A DNA stretch of 64,000 nucleotides from Orobanche coerulescens (taxonomy: Eukaryota > Streptophyta > Magnoliopsida > Lamiales > Orobanchaceae), in assembly GCA_033398695.1 (NCBI GenBank), contig CM065802.1:169627965-169691964 (forward strand), given 5' to 3'. Below the pieces are notes generated by a model. The model had not been told where the DNA came from, did not search any database, and saw only the letters and a program-made list of their open reading frames with translations. The position numbers and the translations under genes are program-made. This document shows, one piece after another, positions 45,843-57,753 of the stretch. How positions within the stretch are numbered: the first letter of the stretch is position 1; each line of letters begins with the position of its first letter.

Positions 45843-48381
45843 AGTAGGCAGGCAGTGCAGTATTTTTGTGTTGTGATTATGAATTCGTGATGGTTTGATT
45901 TGGTTTGTTCAGACTGCGTTTATTCGAGGTTTTTATTGAACTGTTGAGTTCGATTGGTTGGTTATGTCGGTTGTTGATTATTATCGGATGTGTTGTCATT
46001 TGATTATTGCAATAGGTTGAGATGATTGATCGTGGATTACGACCGTTGTGATCCGGTTAAGGCTGAGGAGTTCGTAGTTTGCTTTTGATCGGGGCTGAGG
46101 AGCTCGTAGACAAAGGCAATGGGTTCGGTAATAGCTTCGTGGTATCGGTAACGAGGCAAGTTTGTACTTGTTCAGTTATAATATTTAATGAATGATTTCG
46201 CTTTCATTTCATTTATAATTCATTTAACAATGATATTATAAATATAAATTGTCGGGATGATGTTTTGTATATTGTGCTTTGGTTTGGGTTAAATCATAAT
46301 GTATATGGTTCAAACGTGTTGGTGAATACGGAGACGTGGGTTGTATTTGGCCAGTGATATGGAATATCGGATATCGAGGATAGTTATCGTGTCGGTATTG
46401 ATGTCGGGATGGTGGTTTGTTGGTATAAACGGACTATACCTATTTTGGGATTATTCGTATAACTGTGTATTCATTCAGGGATGTTGGTTCGTGGAAAGGA
46501 TATTGTCTTCGGCTTTGAGGTAATTTATGTATTGTTCAGTTATGAGATAATTATCATCTTGATTTGTATATGTGGTACGATGATGTTTCTATATTGGGAT
46601 TCGTATTGATTATTTCGTTGAGGGATGATGATCCCAAGGCTGATTCTATTGAGATTGTTGATCGTGTTGATCATTTGTCGGGGATGATGATCCCAGGATT
46701 GTTGTTTTGGATATTGATTAGTCGTGTCGACTTTTCTTTGTCAGTTTGTCATTGTTCACTTCGGTGAGTCTTTTTATCCTTATTGGATATGTGATTCTTC
46801 GAGTTTCATTTTCATGTTGCATCGTGACATATCTGGAGTCATATCTGCGTGCCGATGGGTTATTGTGTAGGATTTTTAGCCGAGCACATGATGGTTATGC
46901 GTGGATTTTCCGCATTGAACTGTGCACACGAGATGTAGTTCGTGAGGCTAATTAGGTACATGTCCCACGTATATCCTGGATTCCGTATACGGGGTGGACA
47001 TGTGCACGAACACATTTCTGGATCGGGCGTATTGTGACATCCATCTTTTGAGCCATATTGTTGGGTCGTTCATAGTCCATGTATGATTGGATATGTTCGA
47101 CGGTTTATGACTGGTTGTTCATACGCCCGAGGGGTATGTTCGACAGTCAGAGTTATTTCTTTGAGATCCATTATTGTTGATCATTTAGAGTCTACCTCGT
47201 TGAGGGTATTCTCGGTTATTGTTGATCATTTGTTGATCGTGTTTGGAGTTTACCAGGTTGAGGGTATTCTCGGTTATTGTTAATCATTTGTTGATCGCGT
47301 TGGGAGTTTACCATGTTGAGGGTACTCTCAGTTATCGTTGATCCTTTATTGGTCGTATTGGAGTTATCATGTCGATGATATTCTCAGTGATGTATTGGTT
47401 GATCATTGTTATTGATCGTATGAGCATTCGGACTATACGTCGATGTTTCGGGATTTGTTATCATTGTCTTGTGTATTATGGTCTACAGATATGTTGTGTA
47501 TTACTGGTTTATCCTGGTTGAGATTTGATTGTGTAATTCGACGGACAGGATTTGGCACAGATTAGATTATTTCCGCACTTATGAGTTATGAGGACGATTT
47601 GAGGAGACTTGGTATTGTTTGAATACAGTACAGATAATTGTTGTTGAGTTCATTTCGTCATTTGAGAATGCGAAATGTGAATTATGGTAATCATTGATTT
47701 GTTATGGATTGCTATGGATTGGTAAGGTTATAACGGTAAGATTACATTGGTAGTATTCTTACTTCGTTATTACGTTGGTATGTAATTATTTATGATGATG
47801 TGATCGATATCATTGTTGAGTATTGTGGCTGACCCCATCGTGGGCTTTATTTTTAGGTACTCGGAGATCGAGCTAGTAGCGGTCGTGAAGGGGTGAGCTT
47901 CCCTGGTGATACTGGCTGTGGTATTTATTTGAGTATTGAGTATTCTTTTCTGGTTGTATTTCCGCTGCAAATGTGTATTTTGAACTGTATTTTTATCCGC
48001 TGCGTGTATTTTTAAGTGGCTTTCGGTACCTTTACCAACTCATGTGTACTTTCAAAATGGCCTTTTGGCATTTTGCGAACTTGGATTATTTCGTCAAACC
48101 TTTTTCCTAACTATTTTATCGGTACGTTTAAGCTACCACTTAACGTACGTTTTGAACTGTCGAGAATTGGCACTTCGCCTTGTATTTTTTTAAATGATAT
48201 TTTATGACGGTATTTGAGAACTATATTTTTAAAATATTTGAGTATTTACAATATTACCGTCATCGGCCTTTTTGGCATCTTTAAACGTTTTTGAAATTGT
48301 TTTGAAATGTTTTTAGCCTGGTGGGTTCCGGCACGGGACCCACGGCGCTGTAATATCCCGGATGGTTTTGGGGGTGTTACA

Positions 48382-48771
48382 GAAGATGGTATCGGAGCTT
48401 GGGTTTTGTGAAACCCGGGCGTGTGTGTTATGTGGCTCTACCGGTACGGTAGTAGCGTTGTTTTTGAAAATTATTTTTCTGACTTTTGAGTCAAACCGAT
48501 TTTTGGAGCTTCCAAAATTTTTTGGAAATCTTTTCAAATTGTTATTTGTGATATTGGCGTGTGTTGGTATTGTTTTGAGACTTCATATGGGAGTCGTGTG
48601 CTAGTATCACGGGAGATCATCGGCTTCACGCCCCTGTAAGTATATCGTTTTGGTTATTCTCTTGTGGCGACGACTGATTGTTTTCGTGATGAGTTGGAAA
48701 TTTTGGGTTGATCTGTTGTTTTTGGCAGGTTGCAAGTTTCGAGGACGAAACTTATTTTAAGGGGGGTAGTA
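48382..48771 (+). other. Entire interior of element G: PBS, putative intron, hairpin, polypurine tract
   Basis: PBS TGGTATCGGAGC at 48387-48398. GT...AG pair (CCCCT|GTAAGTAT at 48636; TTTTTGGCAG|GTT ending 48728) spans 93 bp. Stem AAGTTTCG / CGAAACTT at 48734-48753, then TTTTAAGGGGGGTAGTA up to the LTR. No ORF. Confidence 0.75.
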
Positions 48772-49675
48772 TGTAATACCCGGATTTTCAGTATGATTTT
48801 TTTCGCGTTATTTTATCTAAGATATACTGGATGGCTTGGTGTCTATACATTATGGATAAAATAAATTGAGAACTAGGACAGCTGTATTTGTACTCGTATA
48901 ACTATCGTAGTGGTTCGACAATTATTTTGAGGATAACGTGTATCAGGTTATCGTACTTTTGATATTGGGTATATCGTATGATGATGTTATTGGATTCAGT
49001 ACATGTATTCAGTATGTCGTATGTTCGTATTTGGTATGTCGAGACGGACGAGGAGAGTTGGAAAATGGCTAAGTATAGCCTAATTAGCGCGCGCTAATGT
49101 TCAAGTATAGCGCGCGCTAATGTTCAAGTATAGCGCACGCTATCGTTCATGGTTAGCGCACGCTATAGGCAGAATGTAGCGTACGCTAAATGCAGTCAGA
49201 TCGGAAGGAATCTGCTTGTAGACCCAGCTGCTTTCGGCGCGTGTCCGGATAAGGTCAGCGGTTGTTTGTCCTGAAGTATTAGCGCACGCTAAAGCATGAG
49301 GCTTAATGCACGCTAATTGTAAATCGGTCAAAGGGAATCTTATCCTTGTCAGATCGGCATGTGGAGGCACATGCGGTAAGTAGATTGTAGCAAGTCAACT
49401 AATATTAGCGCACGCTAAATGCAAGGACTTGCATACGCTAGACAGTGTAAGTTACGTACGCTAATGCATAGGCATTACGTACGTAAGCTGATGTACGAGG
49501 CAAGACAGTAGCCTCTGGGCTGCGATAGCGCACACTAACAAAGTCAGTTAGCGCACGCTAGGGCAATAACGCATGATATTTTATGAGAGTAACGCGCGCT
49601 AGTAATGTTTATTATATAAGGGGACAGACGGGTTTTGAGATGCATTTAGTCCATTCTTTCTCCTTCAGTCGATAG
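48772..49675 (+). repeat. 3' LTR of element G, first 0.9 kb before H
   Basis: Near-identical to 44071-44953 but with one extra palindrome unit (about 23 bp, TAGCGCGCGCTAATGTTCAA) near 49085-49130. It breaks after TCAGTCGATAG; in the other LTR this is followed by AGAGAGATTTGGG. Confidence 0.85.
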
Positions 49676-51978
49676 TGTAACACCCCAAACTAGGCGGATA
49701 TTACAGTGTCGTGGACCCCCGACTGGGACCCACCAGGCGAGTGAAAATGAATGAAATACACAGGGTAAATGTAGTACCGAACCACAGTACATCATTAATT
49801 ACTCCGATAAGGAGTTTCATACAACACACCCAAGGAAATGACCGAATACAAGTATATTTTATATGGAGATAAAATATACAACACTGAATGAACTCAAAAT
49901 CCAAACGGAAATCTGCAGCGGAAATAAAATAAGGAAACACGGTGAATGAAAGAACTGGGGCCCCCTAATAGTATCACTGGGACTCCTCGTCATCAACGTT
50001 CTCTTCCCGTGCCTTAGCCTTGCCATGACCTGAAAAACAAAATCCCCCAACGGGGTCAGTTACACAAAACAACAATCCTCAAGAGTTGAATAAACACAAT
50101 CATATATGCTGTATAAACCACAAGTACGATCAAAAATCTCAAACCGTCGAACACTTGCGATCAAAAGTGAATCGGTCAGATTATAACCCAAATCTTGTTT
50201 AAAACATACGCAATCAAACATGCTGTATGAATCAACTAATGGTACGGCTCAAAGGGTGGCGCCACACTACGCCCGGGATGGAAATGTGTCCGTGCACAAG
50301 CCACCATCGAGTATCGACCGAATACACGTGTGGTCTTGTACCTAATCAGTCTCACGAAGTGATCTTATCGTGTGCACAGTCCAATGTGAGGCCAACAACC
50401 AACACACGACTTAATATGTGCCCGACATGAAAATCCTACACATACCAACCGGCATGCCAGTATGACCCGGAATGTCACGAGATAACAAAAGTGACATCGA
50501 AATCAATAATGACTCACCGAGATGAAATGATAGTGAAATGAATGATAGCTCAATGAAATGATTGGAACCGTCGTTCCTCGTGACCGAAGTGATTAATTGA
50601 CAATTACAAGTCTCAATACGGTTAATACATTATGAATGAACTATAATTATGAATGAACAACAACGAAAGGAATGAATATCCTTTTAACCGAGTAAGAATT
50701 AACTTACACAATACCGATGAAGAATGTCCGTCCACGAACAACGTCCTAAATGAGATGTCGGTCGCTCGAACAACCTTGAATAACACAATTACCAACAATT
50801 CGGTTCAACACACAAATCAAACATGAGTATAACTAACTCAAAACGTCGATACGACTAATCTAAGTTCATTGGGGCATTATATCGAACACGTTGAGGCCAA
50901 ACTTCGATTGTTTACAACCAAACCTCAATAATACCAATATCAAATCCGCAAGAAGTGTTTCAAACCAACAAAACATCTTCAATACGATTAATAATCCAAT
51001 ATGAATATCCAAATTCGTGATTTCAACAACAATTAATTGAAAACCCCCCAAATCCAACTCAATATACAAAGTGTTCTTGAATAACCTTTCAATAATCCGA
51101 TGAATATTCATACATACTCATAATCATATGTATATCTCTTCGTACAACATGATTATAACGTCCAAAACATCATATCTCAACACAAAATCGAAATCCAAGA
51201 GGTTTGATGAAGATTACCTTTGAAGATCCAAGTACTTTGATCCGATGAAATCGCGTTAGATCGATGATCCAAGCTTCACAGCCGAATGAAGATGATGAAA
51301 AATCGAGTATTCGAGTGATTGATGATGAAAATCTCTCTCACAAACCCTCTCTCTCGGAAGTTGGATGAATAAAAGGTGGAAATGAAGAAAAATCCCGTTG
51401 GTCCACCTTATATAGTCTCAAGGACGCACGAATCCGCACGACCAAGTGTCCGTGCGTCCGGTCGTGCGTGAGTCCACTGCCGGCTGTTATTCATAGCGCA
51501 CGAGCAGCAGCTCGTGCGGCCTGCTCGTGCGGCCCTGAATCGAACGATGGGCCTCCTACCCAGTCCAGCCGCACACACAAGCGCCGTGCATGACCAGATG
51601 CTCGTGCGGCCTGCTCGTGCGGCAATGACTTGACCACTGGGCCTCCTGCCCAGTACAGCCGCAACGCACGAGCACCGCGCACGACCCGATGCTCGTGCGG
51701 CCCTGACTCGGCCGCTGGGTCTCCTGCCCAGTCCAGCCGCAACGCACGAGCGCCGCACACGACCCGATGCTCGTGCGGTCCTACTCGACAAGCAGTTTTG
51801 CCCAAAACGATGCATCGAGTACAAAAATCATAGAATTCGAGAAGTACGGGGACAAAAGTACGAGTATGACAAATATTACGCCGAACGGTGAGTATGAATG
51901 ATGAGTGATTAATAATGAATGAGAATTACTGAGTGACAGTTACTGAATAAAATGACTGAATTACAATCGGGTATTACA
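49676..51978 (-). repeat. 3' LTR of element H
   Basis: 2303 bp, minus ends TGTAATACCCG...TTTGGGGTGTTACA. U5 module at 50027-50062 (on minus TGACCCCGTTGGGGG...TTTTTCAG|GTCATGG). TATATAAG on minus at 51407-51414, with ~105-bp repeats upstream at 51424-51790. Confidence 0.9.
51424..51790. repeat. GCACGAG/CTCGTGC palindromic tandem repeats in LTR H
   Basis: Three to four copies of a ~105-bp unit with GCTCGTGCGG and CCGCAACGCACGAGC arms in opposite orientation, spaced by CTGGGCCTCCTGCCCAGT, itself an inverted repeat. The shorter start reads GTGCGTCCGGTCGTGCGTG. It ends about 10-15 bp from the TATA box. Confidence 0.75.
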
Positions 51979-52017
51979 TACTCCCCCCCTTAAAAAGAGT
52001 TTCGTCCCTGAAACTAA
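51979..52017 (-). promoter_or_regulatory. Polypurine tract and hairpin of element H
   Basis: On minus, stem AGTTTC / GAAACT (51998-52015, one mismatched base pair beside the loop), then TTTTTAAGGGGGGAGTA touching the LTR; 19 bp between LTR and stem. Confidence 0.7.
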
Positions 52018-54973
52018 GGGTCAAACAACTCGGGATAACTCTCCCACATACTATCTTCGGTTTCCTAAGTAGCCTCTTCGACTCTGTGTCTAGACCACTG
52101 GATCTTTACCAAAGGAATCGTCTTGTTCCTCAACTATTTGATTCGCCGCTCTAATACTCGTATAGGACGCTCCTCGTATGAATGATCATCGACGATCTCG
52201 ATTTCATCGAACTGAAGTATGTGGCTCGGGTCGGCAACATACTTCCGTAACTGAGATACGTTAAACATATTATGAATTTGGCTCAACGCCGGAGGTAAAG
52301 CCAATCGATAAGCCAACTCGCCTACTCGATCCAGAATCTCAAATGGTCCAATGAATCTCGGAATCAACTTTCCCCATTTTCCAAAATAGAAAATACCTCG
52401 ACTCGGGGATACCTTGACCAACACGTGGTCACCTGTCTCGAACTCTAGTGGTCGAAGATGATTATCTGCATATGATTTCTATCGACTCTGAGCGGTCAAC
52501 AGACGACTCCTGATCAAAGCTACCTTCTCACGGGCGGCTATAAGCATATCGGGTTCGGTGCCGATTGACTCTGATAAGTCGTCCCAACACAAAGGAGATC
52601 GACAACGACGACCGTACAAGGCCTCATAAGGTGCCATCTTAATCGAAGCGTGCCAACTATTATTGTACGTGAACTCAATCAACGGTAGTTGGGCTTCCCA
52701 ATCATCTTTCCAATCGAGAACACATGCCCTCAACATGTCCTCCAATGTCTGAATAGTCCTCTCTGATTGTCCGTCGGACTGAGGATGAAAAGATGTGCTG
52801 AAGTTAAGCTGAGTTCACATGGCACGATGAACTGATTTCCAAAAATGAGACATGAATCGCCCGTCACGATCAGAAACGATACTCTTAGGAGTACCGTGCA
52901 ATCTCACTATTTCTTTGATGAACAACTGGGCAAGCCTCTCGGGACCCCACGTATCCTTAATCTCAAGGAAATGAGCCGTTTTAGTCAAACGGTCCACAAT
53001 TACCCAGATTATATTCATACCATGACGAATCGTCGGCAAACTCGTGATGAAATACATAGAAATGTCTTCCCACTTCCACTCTGGAATAGGGAGAGTTTCC
53101 AGCATACCTGCCGGTCGCTGATGTTCAATCTTGACTTGCTGACAGGTTAAGCATCTCGAAACAAATTCTGCGACTTCTCGCTTCATATTACTCCACCAAT
53201 AATTTTGTTTCAAGTCATTATACATCTTGCTGGACCCCGGATGAATAGAATAAGGGGTAGCATGGGCTTCTCTCAAAATTGAGTTTTTCAACTCGTCATT
53301 CGCCGGTACACATAACCGATTCTTAAATCTCAAGAGTCCATCCTCGTGGACCACAAATCCAGGGGCTTTCCCCTATGCCACATCCTCGCAGATGCGCAAC
53401 AAAAATGGGTCCGAACCCTGATTCTCCCTGATCGCCTCCTCAAATGGTGATGAAATCTCTAACGCACAAAGTTGCCCTTGTACTCGCTGTAACCAGACCT
53501 CGATCTCAGGTCTCAGAAATTCTTGTTGAAGTTCCTTCTGAATTGTTAATCGAGCAAGCATCTGCTCCTGAACGGACTTACGACTCAAGGCGTCGGTGAC
53601 CACGTTTGCCTTACCCGGGTGGTACAGGATCTCGATATCATAATCTTTGATTAGTTCCAACCACCGTCTCTATCTCATATTTAACTCCTTCTGAGTAAAT
53701 ATATACTTCAAACTCTTGTGATCGGTGAATATCTGACAGGTGACGCCATAAAGGTAATGACGCCAAATCTTCAATGCGAACACCACGGCTGCTAGCTCCA
53801 GGTCGTGGGTCGGATAATTAACCTCGTAAGGTCTCAATTGTTGTGAAGCATAAGCAATAACTTTCCCGTTCTGCATGAGTACACATCAGAGACCCTGTCT
53901 GGACGCATCACTATAAACCACAAATCGTTTCGTCCCTTGCGGCAAGGAAAGTACAGGTGCTGAAATTAATTGGCTCTTGAGTTCCTCAAAACTCCATTGA
54001 CACGCGTCGGACCACGTGTATTTCTTATCCTTTCGCAAAAGGTTCGTCAAAGGTTGAGCAATTTTAGAAAATCCTTCCACAAACCGCCGATAATAACCGG
54101 CTAATCCGAGAAAGCTTCGGATTCCCTTAACATTCTTCGGAGGTAACCAATCTTGGATAGCCTCCGTCTTCTGAGGATCAACACGCACTCCATCTGATGA
54201 AATTACATGCCCGAGAAAAGTCACTTCGGACATCCAGAACTCACATTTAGAAAACTTCCCATAAAGTTTCTCTCGTCTCAACACGTCGAGCACCTGATGA
54301 AGGTGAATCTCATGCTCCTCTGGGTCACGAGAATAAATTAAAATGTCATCAATGAAGACAACCACGAATCGATCCAAATAGTCGATGAAAACCCGATTCA
54401 TTGACTCCATGAATACCGCAGGTGCATTAGTTAACCCAAACGGCATTACCACAAACTCATAATGACCATAGCGTGTTCGGAACGCCGTCCTAGCAATATC
54501 CGACTCTCGGATTCGCAACTGATGATACCCAGATCTTAAATCGATCTTGGAAAATACTGAAGCTCCCTGAAGTTGATCCAAAAGATCATCAATATGGGGT
54601 AGGGGATATTTATTCTTAATCGTTACCCGGTTCAATTCCCGGTAATCAGTACACAAGCGGAACGAACCATCCTTCTTCTTGACAAATAGAACTGGTGCTC
54701 CCTACGGGGACGCACTCGGTCGGATATAACCTTTCTCGAACAATTCCTCAAGTTGATTATTCAACTCCTGCATTTCGGTCGGGGCCATACGGTACGGTGC
54801 CTTCGATATTGGGGACGTACCAGGCTCCAATTCAATCGTGAATTCCACATCTCTCTGTGGAGGCAAACCAGGTAACTCGTCTGGAAAGACATCGGCATAA
54901 TCTCTCACTACCGGAATATCCTCCAACATTACTAATGGTTTCTCGGTCTTGGTCATATAGCACCAATAACCGA
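52018..54973 (-). pseudogene. Reverse transcriptase to chromodomain of element H
   Basis: One frame throughout with about nine stops (for example near 54700, 53883, 53667, 53370, 52812, 52476, 52131) and no frameshift. From right: [14 protein letters not shown], reverse transcriptase ([38 protein letters not shown]), RNase H ([12 protein letters not shown]), integrase H2C2 ([14 protein letters not shown]), core with VSDRDGRF and GQSERT, then GPFEILDRVGELAYRLALPP and a chromodomain-like tail ending SYPELFDP at 52018. The first catalytic aspartate of integrase is a tyrosine (SMYFITSLP, codon 53052-53054), so integrase was lost independently of the stops. Confidence 0.9.
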
Positions 54974-54978
54974 CACAC

Positions 54979-56396
54979 TGATCGCTTGGATTCGCGTAGT
55001 ATGGTTTTCAAATCCGATCAATTTTGAAATTTGTAAAACCTCGGAGTATTTCCAAGGTGTCGAACCCAAGGGAATTGATGTGTCGAAAATAAAGGAATTA
55101 ACTCTACTCAAAATTTGACTGCTATTTAGGAATCCGAAAAATTGTTTTGATTCTAATTAACTAATTTTAAAAATCGAAGAACAAAAATTAAATAAAAGAT
55201 GAAATATCTAAATTAAGCAAATAAAGCAAATTAGCAAGATAAAATCACAAGTCGAAAGGTAATTGATCCTAGGGTAGTATCATCTAATTGAGTTCACACA
55301 ATTCGTTCACTTGATTCCTTCTCCCCAAAATTTAATTCAATCCTAGAAATAATCACTCGGTCGATCTAGAATTCCTGTCAAGGCAACCTAGAAAGATAGT
55401 TAATTAAAACCCTTTTCCCGAGGGCTCAAAGAATTAAAATCACTTAAAAATCACCAACTAAATTATCAATCATTTATCAAACACCGCTAGGTCACAAGAG
55501 AATATCAGATTGTGTGTCCAGTATTTCCACTAATCAATTACTCCTTAGGACAAAATCAATTAGCTAACATGCATCGATTAAGGGCCCTTTAATCTAACAT
55601 GAGATTTAACACAACTTGAACACAAGCCTAGGATGAAAGGTCAAAAGGTAATCAAAGGAACATCATGTGAACATCAATTAAAATTACCAACCCTAGAATC
55701 AATCAATGAATTAGCGGACATACTTGAAATTAAACAAGAACTAGTGAAGAATGCATATTATTAATATAAAAGAGAGATTACAACCCGTACGTATGAACTC
55801 CGAGTCTTCAATAATAATTCTCCTCCAAAAGTTCTTGAATCAAAGGAATAAATCTTGCTAAAAAGTGTAAAAATGCTTAATATGATAAAAGAGTGATAAA
55901 GGTGATGGAAGATAGATCAAAGATGATGAAACTAGGTCTAAAAACGAGGTTTATATAGCCTAAGGGGTTAAAATCCCGATTAGCCTAATCTAGGAAATAA
56001 ATAATATCCAAAAGAGTCAAAATCCGTCCAAAACGAGAGCCCATTGGAAAGCCTTTGGCTGGCCTATCGGCCGATAAGTGGCCGATAGGTGGTTCGTCGA
56101 TTTCTTCACTCGATAGGCGGGAGCTCCTTTCGACGGCCTATCGGCCGATAGGTGGCCGATAGGGTCTTACATTTGGCGCAAAAATCCGTTTCTTCGTCCG
56201 TTTGACTCGACTCTCGGTCCTTTGTCTCGTTTTGGGTCCTTTTGGCTCTAAAAACTGCAAACACACTAAAACCAACCCAAACGCGTAATCTGGCTCGACT
56301 AATCATAAATAAGCCAAATACGAGCACATTAATCACGAACGAGATAAAAACCTAGTATAAAATCCTAGAAATAAGTGGTAAAATTACCACTTATCA
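54979..56396 (-). repeat. 3' LTR of element I
   Basis: 1418 bp. Minus ends TGATAAGTGG...CCAAGCGATCA. TATA on minus at 55950-55957. Palindromes at 56063-56078 (mutated) and 56137-56152 (perfect CCTATCGGCCGATAGG). Differs from the other LTR by many indels, often at CTG triplets. Confidence 0.9.
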
Positions 56397-57753
56397 AACC
56401 CCCAAACTTAAGCCTTGTTCGTCCCGAACAACAAAAAGAAAAGAAAAAGAAAATCGTGAATCATCGTGCAACTCATAGTGTTCAACCTAATCAATACTAC
56501 CTGTAATTCTCTCTAAATAATCCGAGTGTCGTAAAAGCGCCGCACTTTCGAATAATGATTCCACAAAGTAGTCAAGTTCGGTCTAATCATTCGTTCATGA
56601 AGAAAATCCACCTCAAAGATTAACAAAACGTGAGTCAAATCGACCGTCAATATGAAAGGCTAAAATAAACAAGCTAGTTCGTCCGTTACGGTCGAGTGGC
56701 ACATTTTTCACGAGTTTCATACCAAATAAACCTCGGTCGGTATTCCCTTATATATATGTTCACGAATTTAATTCGAGTTGACCACTAGGTTAGGATCTCG
56801 GGATGTTTCATCGGGGTAATCCTAGGGTGGAACTTCCATTCTCATGTATTAGGAAACCGTTTGACGTAAAAGACACTCATGGGGCACATGGATGCTTCTA
56901 GTTACTAAGTTCCCGTCTACGGCGGAGAAACGGCTCGAATATATAATTTCCGCATGTCCGAATCAAGGTCGCCGTTTTACGCGAGAGTAAGCAATGGTCA
57001 CGCGAATACCCGGTTACTAGGTTCCTATCATTGGCACATGTGAAATATCTAAATCACTAGTCTAATCAGTCGTCGTTTTACGCGAGGGTAAACAACGGGT
57101 CACGCGAATGCCCGGTTACTAGACTTCCCTTCATAGAACAACATTATCTCAACTTTTGGGAGAAACGACCGACACTAAACTCAATCTAAGTGCCAACACG
57201 ATCGTAGCTTGATGCGACTCACTATCCGGAAGATGTAACCAAAACGTATTGACGGTGATTTTAAAACAAGTATGTATCGTCTCTTATCTGCCAAGACCTC
57301 TACAATCACGAAAAATTTTGGACCTAAATGAATACTATGCAAAACAGAAATTACTAACTACAACTCGACTAAAACTCGACCGTTTCTTTAGAGAGAAAAA
57401 CAGTGTCGTAACATCGGTATCACACAATTAGAAGCACGAAAAATTCACTAAAAAGGAAAAACTAAAGACAAGCAAGGCTATCTAAAGCAAACAACGAAAA
57501 GCAAATAAAAGCAAACACGAAATCTAAAAAAAAAAAACTACTACGACCAAAAAAATAGAAAACAGAAACTAGCAAACACACCGAACGAAAATGAACAACA
57601 AAATCTAAAAACTAAGCAACCAAAAGTCAAAACCATGCAACACCAAAATGATAAGCACAAATAAACACAACGGGCACCAACACAAGCAAATAAAGATACA
57701 AGGCAAACACGGTACTCACACGTAAAGAAATTAACAAAGCCGCACTTCTCCCT
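56397..57753 (-). other. Polypurine tract and conserved non-coding block of element I
   Basis: TTAAGTTTGGGGGTTT on minus abuts the LTR. 56455-57480 is colinear with 6600-7630 of element B, including the pair of GTTTTACGCGAG segments (56980 and 57070). No convincing ORF. Confidence 0.65.

Larger units (their letters stand above)
44071..48381 (+). repeat. 5' LTR of element G
   Basis: Starts TGTAATACCC, ends GGGGGTGTTACA. Palindrome cluster 44391-44880, TATATAAG at 44889-44896, donor-like CCAG|GTAATATTCG near 45115, second palindrome cluster 45759-45842, tandem repeats 47170-47340, U5 module TGACCCCATCGTGGG...TTTTTAG|GTACTCGG at 47827-47859. Confidence 0.85.
44071..49675 (+). mobile_element. 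Element G: giant-LTR non-coding Tekay-derived retrotransposon, cut by H
   Basis: LTR (44071-48381, 4311 bp), 390-bp interior, second LTR from 48772, interrupted by H at 49675/49676. The remaining ~3.4 kb of the second LTR should lie right of the window. Left flank GATAG (44066-44070). Same design as E with a clearly related interior and U5 but different U3. Confidence 0.85.

Noticed and set aside
51408..51824. Arginine/alanine-rich ORFs in LTR H
   Set aside because: Three overlapping frames are open because the ~105-bp GC-rich repeat lacks stops; located in U3 upstream of TATA.
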